The notes under the pieces were generated by a model. It was not told the origin of the DNA and ran no database searches. It saw only the letters and a program-made list of their open reading frames with translations. Positions 1 through 8,075 of a stretch of 11,516 nt of DNA are shown in pieces (the first letter of the stretch is position 1; every line of letters starts with the position of its first letter). The stretch is taken from positions 1-11,516 of the forward strand of contig CAMBWM010000058.1 of NCBI GenBank assembly GCA_945871335.1, written 5' to 3'. The stretch is from Polaromonas sp. YR568 (GTDB taxonomy: Bacteria; Pseudomonadota; Gammaproteobacteria; Burkholderiales; Burkholderiaceae). The translations under genes were made by a program, and so were the position numbers.

Positions 1-2
1 AC

Positions 3-1328
<1,326 letters not shown>

Positions 1329-1351
1329 GCGTAGCTCGCAAGCAGGCGTCC

Positions 1352-2449
1352 ATGTCCGTTCGTTCTGCCTACGAGGCCGAACTTCAGCTGCGGGGTTACA
1401 GCAGTGACCCAGCTCAGTTGCGTGCGGTGGATGCGCTTGAGCGCTGCGCCACGGAGTGGGCCGGGTACAAAGAAAAAAGATCTAACTCGCTTAAAAAGCT
1501 GATCAACCGGCTGGCCATTCCCCGTGGTGTTTACATGCACGGCGGCGTGGGACGGGGTAAAAGTTTTCTGATGGACTGCTTTTATAACGCGGTACCGCTA
1601 CAGCGGAAAACGCGCTTGCATTTTCATGAGTTCATGCGCGAAGTACACCGTGAGTTGCGCGACTTGCAGGGTACCGTCAACCCGCTTGATGAGCTAGGCC
1701 GGCGTATGGCTTTGCGTTACAAACTGATATGTTTTGACGAGTTTCATGTGGCTGAAATCACTGACGCGATGATCCTGCACCGCTTGCTGGCGGCGCTGTT
1801 TAACAACGGCGTGGGTTTTGTCACCACCTCCAACTTTGAGCCTGATGCGCTTTACCCCAACGGGATGCACAGAGACCGCATCCTGCCGGCCATTGACTTG
1901 CTCAAAGCCAACTTAGACGTGATCAACGTGGACAATGGCACAGATTACCGCTCCATTACCTTCGAGCAGCTCAAGCTTTACCACATGCCACTGGGTGACA
2001 CGGCCGATGCTGCTATGGCAGATGCTTTCATGCGTCTGGCAGAAACACGCGACGAAGACCCTGTGTTGAACATCGAGTCGCGGCAAATCCTGGCAAGGCG
2101 CAAGGCCGGCGGCGTGGTCTGGTTTGACTTCAAGACCTTGTGCGGCGGACCGCGCTCGCAAAATGACTACCTGGAAATGGCCAGTCAGTTCCACACCGTG
2201 CTGCTCAGCGATGTGCCCCACATGCCGGTGCGCATGGCTTCTGAAGCCCGGCGTTTCACATGGTTGGTGGATGTTTTGTATGACCGGCGTGTCAAGCTCA
2301 TCATCTCGGCCGCAGTGCCGCCCGAGGCTCTTTACACAGAAGGCCCCCTGGCGCATGAGTTTCCACGTACCATTTCAAGATTGAATGAAATGCAGTCGAC
2401 GCAGTATCTGGCGCTGGAGCGCCGTATTGTCGACACCACGATCACATGA
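1352..2449 (+). CDS. zapE: Cell division protein ZapE (AFG1-like AAA+ ATPase)
   Basis: ATPase of the ZapE/AFG1 family. In E. coli ZapE associates with the FtsZ ring under stress and affects its stability; mitochondrial AFG1/LACE1 relatives help turn over respiratory subunits. The 365-residue length is normal. Visible motifs are Walker A GGVGRGKS (64-71), Walker B LICFDEFHV (125-133, Asp129-Glu130), a sensor-1-like TTSN (158-161), and the family phrases FHEFMREVH (about 91-99) and WFDFKTLCGGPRSQNDY. The ATG at 1352 gives the expected N-terminus (a tyrosine/leucine-rich helix followed by DPAQ), but its ribosome binding site is weak. It lies 23 bases after lpdA on the same strand with no terminator visible between. 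Its TGA overlaps the ATG of the next gene (ATGA, 2446-2449), which suggests translational coupling. Confidence 0.95.
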   Translation: MSVRSAYEAELQLRGYSSDPAQLRAVDALERCATEWAGYKEKRSNSLKKLINRLAIPRGVYMHGGVGRGKSFLMDCFYNAVPLQRKTRLHFHEFMREVHRELRDLQGTVNPLDELGRRMALRYKLICFDEFHVAEITDAMILHRLLAALFNNGVGFVTTSNFEPDALYPNGMHRDRILPAIDLLKANLDVINVDNGTDYRSITFEQLKLYHMPLGDTADAAMADAFMRLAETRDEDPVLNIESRQILARRKAGGVVWFDFKTLCGGPRSQNDYLEMASQFHTVLLSDVPHMPVRMASEARRFTWLVDVLYDRRVKLIISAAVPPEALYTEGPLAHEFPRTISRLNEMQSTQYLALERRIVDTTIT

Positions 2450-3084
2450 AATTCTTTCTTTTTCTGTTGTGCTGTTGCTTGTCACTTGGCGCAGCAATAG
2501 CCCAGTCGCCAGCCCAGGAAAAGGCCGCCAATGCGCTTGAGCGAAGCAAGGTTGCTGCAGAGCGGGCCCGGCTGGAAGCCGGTTTTCAAGCCGAAGAAGC
2601 TGCGTGTAAGAGCCGGTTTGCGGTTAACGCGTGTCTTCAGGAAATCCGTACCCGCCGCAGCGAGGCCATGGCAGACCTGCGGCGTCAGGATATTTTGATC
2701 AACGAGGCAGACCGCAAGGCTCGCTCAGCAGATCAAATTAAAAAGACCGAAGATAAAAGTAACCTGGAGCGCAAGCAGCATCGCGCTGAAAAGGAAAAAA
2801 AGGCGCAACAAGAAAATGATCGTCTTGCTGAACGCAGCGATCAGCGCGGGCAGATTCAAGCCAAGTCGGCGGCCGATGCCAGTGCCAATGTAGAGGCCGC
2901 CCAAACCCGTCAAAAAAATAGCCAAAGTAAAGCAGGCGAAGCCAAAACTCGTGACGAGCAAGCCGCAGCCAATGTCCAAAATGCCAAAGTACGTGCTGAA
3001 AAAGCCGCACAAAACCAGGCTGAACGCGATAAGCGCTTGAAAGACAAAAGCAATAGCACTCGTAAACCACTGCCTGCGCCCTGA
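2446..3084 (+). CDS. Uncharacterised secreted, charged coiled-coil protein
   Basis: I do not recognise a named family. The 212-residue protein starts with a clear signal peptide: Lys2, a hydrophobic core FFLFLLCCCLSLGAA, and a likely signal-peptidase-I site AIA|Q at residue 19/20. There is no proper lipobox, so a soluble periplasmic protein is likelier than a lipoprotein. The mature part is almost entirely Ala/Lys/Arg/Glu/Gln-rich and should form long helices or coiled coil. It contains only two cysteines, Cys54 and Cys63, eight residues apart. An imperfect repeat (ANVEAAQTR at 147-155, ANVQNAKVR at 175-183) has a 28-residue period, equal to four heptads. The end, RKPLPAP, is Pro-rich. The composition resembles the TolA middle domain, but there is no membrane anchor after the signal or TolA C-terminal domain, so I would not call it TolA. 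Its start overlaps the zapE stop, indicating one operon. Codons are more A-rich than in neighbouring genes, as the Lys/Asn content requires. Confidence 0.85.
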   Translation: MKFFLFLLCCCLSLGAAIAQSPAQEKAANALERSKVAAERARLEAGFQAEEAACKSRFAVNACLQEIRTRRSEAMADLRRQDILINEADRKARSADQIKKTEDKSNLERKQHRAEKEKKAQQENDRLAERSDQRGQIQAKSAADASANVEAAQTRQKNSQSKAGEAKTRDEQAAANVQNAKVRAEKAAQNQAERDKRLKDKSNSTRKPLPAP

Positions 3085-3220
3085 TTCACCCATTCACCCT
3101 ATTTCTTGCAGCTTGCCTGCGCGAAAGCCCGCCTTTGCCTACCCATTCTCACGCTGCCCTAGGACGCAGCATCGATAATCGCATCAATCAGTCCGGCTTA
3201 TCGCTGGCAGAGTCTGCTTG

Positions 3221-5218
3221 ATGGATCTCGAGCAGCATGTTGAAGCCGCCTTTGCACCCGGCGGCGTTTTGTCGCGGACAACAGATCACTTTATGCCGCG
3301 CCGGGGTCAGACCGACATGGCCATGGCAGTGGCCAGAGCCATTGAGGGCGCCTACCCCCTGGTAGTGGAAGCCAGCACCGGCGTAGGCAAAACTTTTTCC
3401 TATCTGGTGCCGGCTTTGCTCTGTGGTGAGCGGGTGATGTTGTCAACGGCCACCAAGGCATTGCAAGACCAGCTGTTTGGTCGCGATCTGCCTAAACTGG
3501 TTCAGGCTTTGGGTCTGCCGGTCAGTACGGCCCTGCTCAAAGGGCGTGGCAGCTACCTGTGCCTACACCGTATGCAGCAAGCTCGCAGCGAGGCTATGAT
3601 GCCTGAGCGCAGCACCTTGCATGCGTTGGCGCGCATTGAGGAATGGTCACAGAGCACCCGCAGCGGCGATCTGGCAGAACTGCCTGGACTCGATGAACGG
3701 TCACCCGTGATTGCGCTGGTGACCTCCACGCGTGACAACTGTCTCGGCTCGGCCTGCCCGAGTTTTCGGGCCTGCCATGTCAATCTGGCCCGTCGCGAAG
3801 CGCTGGCTGCTGATGTGGTGGTCATCAATCATCATTTATTTTTTGCTGATCTGGCGGTGCGAGAGTCAGGCGTGGCCGAGTTGCTTCCGACAGTGCGTAT
3901 TGCAATTTTTGACGAAGCCCACCAGCTTAACGAAATCGGTGTTCAGTTTCTAGGCAAGAACATCACTACCGGGCAATTGCTGGATTTTTGCCGGGACATG
4001 TTGGGAGTCGGCTTGCAACTGGCGCGCGGCCTGGTCGATTGGCAGGGCATCGCCGGGAAGACCGAGCGGGCGGCGCGCGAACTGCGTCTTTGCGTGGGCA
4101 AGGCCTTTCCAGGCACCAAGCTGCGCTGGACCGAGGCTGTACCCGAAACGCTTGGTGAGGCGGCCTGGACGCTGGCCTTGACGCAGATGGCCGAGGCCTG
4201 CGAAGCTGCTGCGCTAGCGCTGGACAGCGTGAGTGAGTTAGCCCCGGACTTTGCGCGTCTCCAAGAAAGAGCGATCGAGTTTGGCGATCGCTTGAAGCAC
4301 TTTGCAGGCCCCTGTCAAAGCGGCTCTGTGCGTTGGCTGGAAGTCGGTGCGCAGTTGCGGTTGGTCGAGTCGCCGCTGGACATTGCCCAAGCGGTTCAGT
4401 CCAAGGTGCTTGGTAGTAATCCGGAGGGAGCCAAAACCTGGGTATTCACTTCGGCCACCCTTGGCGATGACGACAAGTTGAGCTGGTTCACCCAGCCCTG
4501 CGGTCTGGCTGGCGCGCAAATCTTGCGCGTGGGCAGTCCGTTTGACTTCGCTGTTCAGGCGGCCGTCTATGTGCCTCAGGACTTCCCCAAACCCGGTGAA
4601 CCTTCGCACATGACGCGCGTTGCCGAGTCGGCCGCTATCTGGGCCCGTCGACTGGGTGGCCGCACCATGGTGCTCACCACGACACTGCGTGCATTGCGCG
4701 GCATTGCCGACGCGCTGCGTGAGAGCTTCAAAGATTCAGGCGAACTGGAAGTGCTGGCCCAGGGCGATCTGCCCAAACGCGTGCTGATCGAGCGCTTTCG
4801 CCGGGGCAGTGAAACGGGCGAGGCCGGCTGCATTCTGGTGGCCTCAGCCTCATTTTGGGAGGGTATTGACGTGCCCGGCGAGGCGCTGCAGATGGTCATC
4901 ATCGACAAACTGCCTTTTCCGCCACCGAATGACCCGATGGCAGAAGCGCGTTCAAGGCACATTGAGTCGCTAGGAAGAAGTGCCTTCAATGACTATTTTT
5001 TACCGGAGGCGGCCGTCGCGCTCAAGCAGGGGGCGGGGCGGCTGATCAGACGAGAGACAGACCAGGGCGTACTGGTGGTGTGCGACACCCGGCTGGTCGG
5101 CATGGGTTACGGCCGGCGCTTGCTCCGAGCCTTGCCGCCCATGCAACGACTGAGCTCAGAGTCTGAGCTCTTGCAACGCTTGGATTTGCTCACCAAAATT
5201 TGTACCACGCGCCCTTAG
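3221..5218 (+). CDS. yoaA: ATP-dependent DNA helicase, DinG/YoaA family (Fe-S, XPD-like)
   Basis: Superfamily 2 helicase of the XPD/DinG group, a 5'-3' DNA helicase type acting in repair and replication-block tolerance. In E. coli, YoaA pairs with the polymerase III chi subunit. The 665-residue length is close to YoaA. Motifs in order: Walker A ASTGVGKT (51-58); motif Ia LSTATKALQDQL; four iron-sulfur-cluster cysteines, Cys114 in GRGSYLC and Cys174/179/185 in DNCLGSACPSFRAC; VVINHHLF; DEAH box IFDEAHQ (229-235); TSATLG (410-415); FWEGIDVPGE (545-554); IDKLPFPPPNDP; and motif VI QGAGRLIRR (603-611). The Cys-motif wording matches E. coli YoaA more closely than DinG as I recall it. I chose ATG 3221, preceded by GGCAGAG at 3207-3213; an in-frame TTG at 3218 is possible. 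The 3' end overlaps bamD, on the other strand, by 29 bases. Confidence 0.93.
   Translation: MDLEQHVEAAFAPGGVLSRTTDHFMPRRGQTDMAMAVARAIEGAYPLVVEASTGVGKTFSYLVPALLCGERVMLSTATKALQDQLFGRDLPKLVQALGLPVSTALLKGRGSYLCLHRMQQARSEAMMPERSTLHALARIEEWSQSTRSGDLAELPGLDERSPVIALVTSTRDNCLGSACPSFRACHVNLARREALAADVVVINHHLFFADLAVRESGVAELLPTVRIAIFDEAHQLNEIGVQFLGKNITTGQLLDFCRDMLGVGLQLARGLVDWQGIAGKTERAARELRLCVGKAFPGTKLRWTEAVPETLGEAAWTLALTQMAEACEAAALALDSVSELAPDFARLQERAIEFGDRLKHFAGPCQSGSVRWLEVGAQLRLVESPLDIAQAVQSKVLGSNPEGAKTWVFTSATLGDDDKLSWFTQPCGLAGAQILRVGSPFDFAVQAAVYVPQDFPKPGEPSHMTRVAESAAIWARRLGGRTMVLTTTLRALRGIADALRESFKDSGELEVLAQGDLPKRVLIERFRRGSETGEAGCILVASASFWEGIDVPGEALQMVIIDKLPFPPPNDPMAEARSRHIESLGRSAFNDYFLPEAAVALKQGAGRLIRRETDQGVLVVCDTRLVGMGYGRRLLRALPPMQRLSSESELLQRLDLLTKICTTRP
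5152..5170. repeat. 19-base perfect inverted repeat flanked by 7-base direct repeats
   Basis: GAGCTCAGA (5152-5160) and TCTGAGCTC (5162-5170) are exact reverse complements around a single base, and TGCAACG occurs directly repeated on either side (5142-5148 and 5172-5178). It lies within the last 25 codons of yoaA and 20 bases beyond the bamD stop on the minus strand. Neither side has a T-run, so it is not a classical intrinsic terminator in either direction. As RNA the nine-pair stem would need to lose central pairs to form a loop. Confidence 0.6.
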
Positions 5219-6035
5219 TGTCTTTGGCATCCTTTGCGCCCTTGCCGGCCTGGGAATTGCCCCGAATGAATGCGCTGTCGGGATAATTTTTTTGCATGAT
5301 CCGGAGAGTGTCGTCACGCAACTGCGTCATGCCCATGGCATCGTAGGAGCGGAACAGCAAAAACAGAGCTTCTTCTGCGGCCGGCACATCGCGGTAATTG
5401 GTGAGCGTATTTTGGGCGCGGTTGATGGCCGCGACATAAGCGCCACGCGTGAAGTAATAGCGTGCCACATGCACTTCTGATTGCGCCAGCGAGTTCACGA
5501 TGTAGCCCATCCGCAAGCGTGCATCCGGGGCGAAACGTGAATCTGGGAAACGCGCCACCAGTTCTTTGAAGGCCTCGAAGGACTCTTTAGCAGCTTTTTG
5601 GTCCCGCTCGGCCAGATCTTGCCTGACCAGGTTGCCGAACATGCCCAGGTTGTCATTGAAGTTGACCAGGCCCTTCAAGTAGAGGGCATAGTCCACAGCT
5701 GAACTGCTCGGATGCAGTTTGATAAACCGGTCCAGGGTGGCCACGGCCTGTACCAGTTCACCGTTTTTGTACTGGGTGTGCGCCTTTTCAAGCTGTGCCT
5801 GCTGCGCCAAAGGGGTGCCAGCGGCTCGGCCCTCCAGCTTTTCATAGAGGACGATGGCTTTTTCGAAAGCGCCAGCGCTGGCTTCGTCTTTGGCTTCAGC
5901 GTAAATTTTGTTAGGGCTCCAGCCGGCAGTCGGATCTATCGGCGTGCTGGAACAAGCTGAAAGCAGGCCGCTGAGAATTAAAACTGCAGCAGCTGCGCGC
6001 GTCGTGGCATGAACCGCCGATAATTTGAGCAACAT
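5190..6035 (-). CDS. bamD: Outer membrane protein assembly factor BamD (ComL) lipoprotein
   Basis: Essential lipoprotein of the BAM complex, which folds and inserts beta-barrel proteins into the outer membrane; BamD contacts BamA and BamC through TPR-like repeats. The 281-residue protein has a lipoprotein signal ending in SGLLSAC, with lipidated Cys28, followed by AGWSPNKIYAEAKDE (37-51) typical of betaproteobacterial BamD. TPR-like helical pairs cover about 43-255, with HPSSSAVDYALYLKGLVNF (108-126) and RFPDSRFAPDARLRMGYI (162-179). The C-terminal WYKFW ending is familiar in this group. The frame continues upstream to 6242, but ATG 6035 is correct: it places the signal peptide at the N-terminus and has AGAGAG (plus-strand 6045-6050) nine bases upstream. 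It is divergent from rluD, as in E. coli, and convergent with and overlapping yoaA. Confidence 0.96.
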   Translation of the reverse strand: MLLKLSAVHATTRAAAAVLILSGLLSACSSTPIDPTAGWSPNKIYAEAKDEASAGAFEKAIVLYEKLEGRAAGTPLAQQAQLEKAHTQYKNGELVQAVATLDRFIKLHPSSSAVDYALYLKGLVNFNDNLGMFGNLVRQDLAERDQKAAKESFEAFKELVARFPDSRFAPDARLRMGYIVNSLAQSEVHVARYYFTRGAYVAAINRAQNTLTNYRDVPAAEEALFLLFRSYDAMGMTQLRDDTLRIMQKNYPDSAFIRGNSQAGKGAKDAKDTKGAWYKFW

Positions 6036-6051
6036 CGTGATCGACTCTCTA

Positions 6052-7086
6052 ATGACTGTTTCTGAACAAAGCCCCAAAATTATATCGAGCGACCCCTCAG
6101 TCGCAGACTCCTTGGGCGAGTCCCATGAGGATGCGGACAGCACCCTCGAAGTAGAGTTGCGTGAGGCAGAGATGCCGATATCGGCGCACGGCGAACGCCT
6201 GGACCGAGCTTTGTCAGGAATTGTGCCCGAGTTCTCGCGCACCTACCTGCAGCAATTGATCGATTCAGGCTTGGTGCGCCTGAACGGTTTGCCCGTGACC
6301 AAGGCTTCCTTCAAGGTCAAGGCTGGCGATCGCGTGCAAATCGAACTCAGGCCAACGCCGCAAAGCCAGGCCTTCAAGCCCGAAGACATGGTCCTGGACG
6401 TGGTGTACGAAGACGCACACCTGCTGGTCATCAATAAACCTGCAGGGCTGGTGGTGCACCCGGCTCCCGGCAACTGGAGCGGCACCTTGCTCAATGGCTT
6501 GCTGGCACGCGATGACGCGACCCGTTTTTTGCCGCGCGCAGGTATCGTGCACCGGCTCGACAAGGACACCAGCGGCCTGATGGTGGTGGCCAAGACCCGT
6601 GAAACCATGGACCGTTTGGTCGAGATGATTGCTGCGCGTGAGGTGAGCCGGGATTATCTGGCTGTCGGGCACCGGTCTTGGCAAGGCTCGCGGCAGCAGC
6701 AGGTGGCGCTGCCTATTGGCCGCGACCCGCGCAATCGCCTGCGCATGGCCGTTGTCGACCTGGAGCGCAATTCAGGTAAGACCGCCATGACCGATATTTC
6801 GCTGCTTGACAACCAGGACGGCCATTGCCTGGTGCGTTGCAAGCTCCACACGGGGCGCACCCACCAAATACGAGTTCACATGGCCTCATTGGGTCACCCG
6901 CTGGTTGCGGACGAGCTTTACGGCGGCGAGGCGGCAGCCGGGCTGACCCGACAGGCTTTGCATGCCCGCCGACTGGCTTTTGCCCACCCCTGCAGCGCTG
7001 AGACTTTGGCCTTTGTGGCCCCCGTACCGGATGATCTGGAGCATGCCATCCAGGCCTTGGGCCTGAGCTACAATGGAAAAACGTAG
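6052..7086 (+). CDS. rluD: 23S rRNA pseudouridine synthase RluD
   Basis: Converts uridines 1911, 1915 and 1917 (E. coli numbering) in helix 69 of 23S rRNA to pseudouridine. With ATG 6052 it has 344 residues: an acidic low-complexity N-terminus (1-45), an S4 RNA-binding domain (ERLDRALSGIV at about 48-58 through AGDRVQIEL at 91-99), and the RluA-family catalytic domain. That domain has INKPAGLVVHPAPGN (127-141), HRLDKDTSGLMVV with nucleophile Asp170 (167-179), and KLHTGRTHQIRVHM (264-277). The S4 domain plus HPAPGN wording favours RluD over RluA or RluC. Alternative in-frame starts are TTG 6025 and GTG 6037; none of the three has a good Shine-Dalgarno, so the start is uncertain by up to nine codons. 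It is adjacent to and divergent from bamD, a synteny shared with E. coli. The pgeF/yfiH gene that often follows rluD is absent here. Confidence 0.95.
   Translation: MTVSEQSPKIISSDPSVADSLGESHEDADSTLEVELREAEMPISAHGERLDRALSGIVPEFSRTYLQQLIDSGLVRLNGLPVTKASFKVKAGDRVQIELRPTPQSQAFKPEDMVLDVVYEDAHLLVINKPAGLVVHPAPGNWSGTLLNGLLARDDATRFLPRAGIVHRLDKDTSGLMVVAKTRETMDRLVEMIAAREVSRDYLAVGHRSWQGSRQQQVALPIGRDPRNRLRMAVVDLERNSGKTAMTDISLLDNQDGHCLVRCKLHTGRTHQIRVHMASLGHPLVADELYGGEAAAGLTRQALHARRLAFAHPCSAETLAFVAPVPDDLEHAIQALGLSYNGKT
6079..6107 (-). promoter_or_regulatory. Candidate sigma-70 promoter of bamD, inside rluD
   Basis: The minus strand carries a perfect TATAAT (plus-strand 6079-6084). Transcription starting about seven bases downstream would give bamD a leader of about 37 bases that contains the AGAGAG ribosome binding site. 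At the -35 position there is only a poor match (CTGCGA at 16-base spacing, or TCTGCG at 17), so the element rests mainly on the -10 box and its position. If real, it lies within the first 20 codons of rluD, whose encoded N-terminus is a low-complexity acidic tail. Not demonstrated; inferred from consensus and spacing. Confidence 0.4.
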
Positions 7087-7174
7087 TCGTGATGACTGCG
7101 CTAGCGTTGCGCAGACCCTGTGTCTGCCCCGCAAGGTGAATTGCGCTGACTTTTGTCTATTGACACCAGCCGCT

Positions 7175-7199
7175 GAGCGACCAGCTCGCTCGCATTTTT
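7175..7199 (+). terminator. Possible weak intrinsic terminator after rluD
   Basis: A perfect six-base-pair stem GAGCGA/TCGCTC (7175-7180 with 7186-7191) and a five-base loop are followed, after three bases, by TTTTT at 7195-7199. The stem is short and the T-run is separated from it, so efficiency may be low. It lies 88 bases after the rluD stop and 16 bases before the scpB ATG, so it could partly insulate scpB from rluD transcription. Confidence 0.35.
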
Positions 7200-7215
7200 A
7201 TCGGATTTGAAAATC

Positions 7216-7932
7216 ATGAATACGTTGGATGCAAAGTGCGTCCTCGAAACGGCATTGATCTGCGCTGCACAACCTTTGCAAGTGCGCGAGATGGAGGTGC
7301 TTTTCGACGGCGTGCTGTCAGCCGATACGATCAAAGAATTGCTGCATCAGTTGCAAGATGACTGGGCGGTTCGCGGCGTGGAACTGGTGCATGTGGCCAA
7401 TGGCTGGCGCTTTCAGAGTCGTCCGGCCATGCGCGAATTCCTTGACCGTCTGCACCCTGAAAAGCCCCCTAAATACACGCGTGCCACCCTCGAAACCTTG
7501 GCCATCATTGCCTACCGTCAGCCTGTCACCCGTGGCGATATGGAGGACATTCGCGGTGTGACCATCAACAGTTTGTTGCTCAAACAACTGGAAGAGCGTG
7601 GCTGGGTCGAGGTGATCGGCCACCGTGAAACGGTTGGCAGACCGGCGCTTTACGCCACCACACGTCAGTTTTTAGACGATCTCGGCGTAGAGTCGCTGGA
7701 CCAGTTGCCCGTTCTGAGCAGTGGCGAGGGTGAAGGCGCTATGCTCGAACAAATCGAGTTCGGTCTGTCGGATTCCGTTGCTGCCGGCGAGGCCGTAGAT
7801 TCTGCCCAAGGCCTGCTAAGCCAGGATGATGAGGCCCAAGAGTACGCACAAATTGCAACTGTGGCTGACGCAGCCCAGGATGCGGTGCAAGAAGATAACG
7901 TCCCGGCTGCCCAACCACCGCTGGCCAGCTGA
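7216..7932 (+). CDS. scpB: SMC-Scp complex subunit ScpB
   Basis: Kleisin-associated subunit (kite protein) that, with ScpA, loads and regulates the SMC condensin for chromosome compaction and segregation. With ATG 7216 it has 238 residues and two winged-helix domains. The N-terminal one spans about 5-80. The second carries the family signature [20 protein letters not shown] (86-105), [10 protein letters not shown] (106-115), and [20 protein letters not shown] (125-144), [13 protein letters not shown] (146-158). The tail after about 175 is acidic and Ala/Gln-rich, probably disordered, a common variable end of ScpB. An in-frame TTG at 7207 is possible; the ATG is preferred, with GGA at 7203-7205 as a weak ribosome binding site. 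scpA is not adjacent. It lies between two rRNA pseudouridine synthase genes on the same strand; rluB next to scpB is a common arrangement. Confidence 0.95.
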   Translation: MNTLDAKCVLETALICAAQPLQVREMEVLFDGVLSADTIKELLHQLQDDWAVRGVELVHVANGWRFQSRPAMREFLDRLHPEKPPKYTRATLETLAIIAYRQPVTRGDMEDIRGVTINSLLLKQLEERGWVEVIGHRETVGRPALYATTRQFLDDLGVESLDQLPVLSSGEGEGAMLEQIEFGLSDSVAAGEAVDSAQGLLSQDDEAQEYAQIATVADAAQDAVQEDNVPAAQPPLAS

Positions 7933-8075
7933 TCGAATTCCGATACCTCCGGCTGCTAAACCATGAAGGCCGGCGGACAACCCCCTGAGCGGGAAGTTTT
8001 TTGAAGGGTACAAGCCCTCATACACCTGCAGACCCTGGCTCCGGCCAGGCCGATAGAGGCCTTTAAGCCAAGTAA

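Noticed and set aside
2725..3093. 122-codon minus-strand frame that looks like a multi-spanning membrane protein
   Set aside because: It is the complement of Lys/Glu/Gln/Ala-rich codons, which automatically reads as Phe/Leu/Ile/Gly-rich; the plus-strand gene has a signal peptide and zapE coupling.
3085..3220. Promoter for yoaA using GATAAT at 3174-3179
   Set aside because: No -35 match lies at an acceptable distance, so the 136-base gap holds nothing I can support as a regulatory site.
4284..4291. GCGATCGC octamer, also at about 6326 and 11231, as a HIP1-like repeat
   Set aside because: Three copies are more than a rough composition estimate predicts, but all lie in coding DNA, and three is too few to claim an element without a genome-wide count.
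6174..6185. GCCGATATCGGC perfect palindrome inside rluD as an operator
   Set aside because: It is within the rluD coding region, away from any promoter signal, and 12-base palindromes are expected occasionally at this GC content.
7160..7165. Perfect TTGACA upstream of scpB as a -35 box
   Set aside because: No -10-like hexamer lies 15-19 bases downstream, where the sequence is GC-rich and forms the 7175-7191 stem.
7982..8002. Intrinsic terminator after scpB, from TTTTTT at 7997-8002
   Set aside because: The only adjacent stem is three base pairs (CCC/GGG); the better stem at 7946-7976 has a mismatch, a 15-base loop, and is 20 bases from the T-run.
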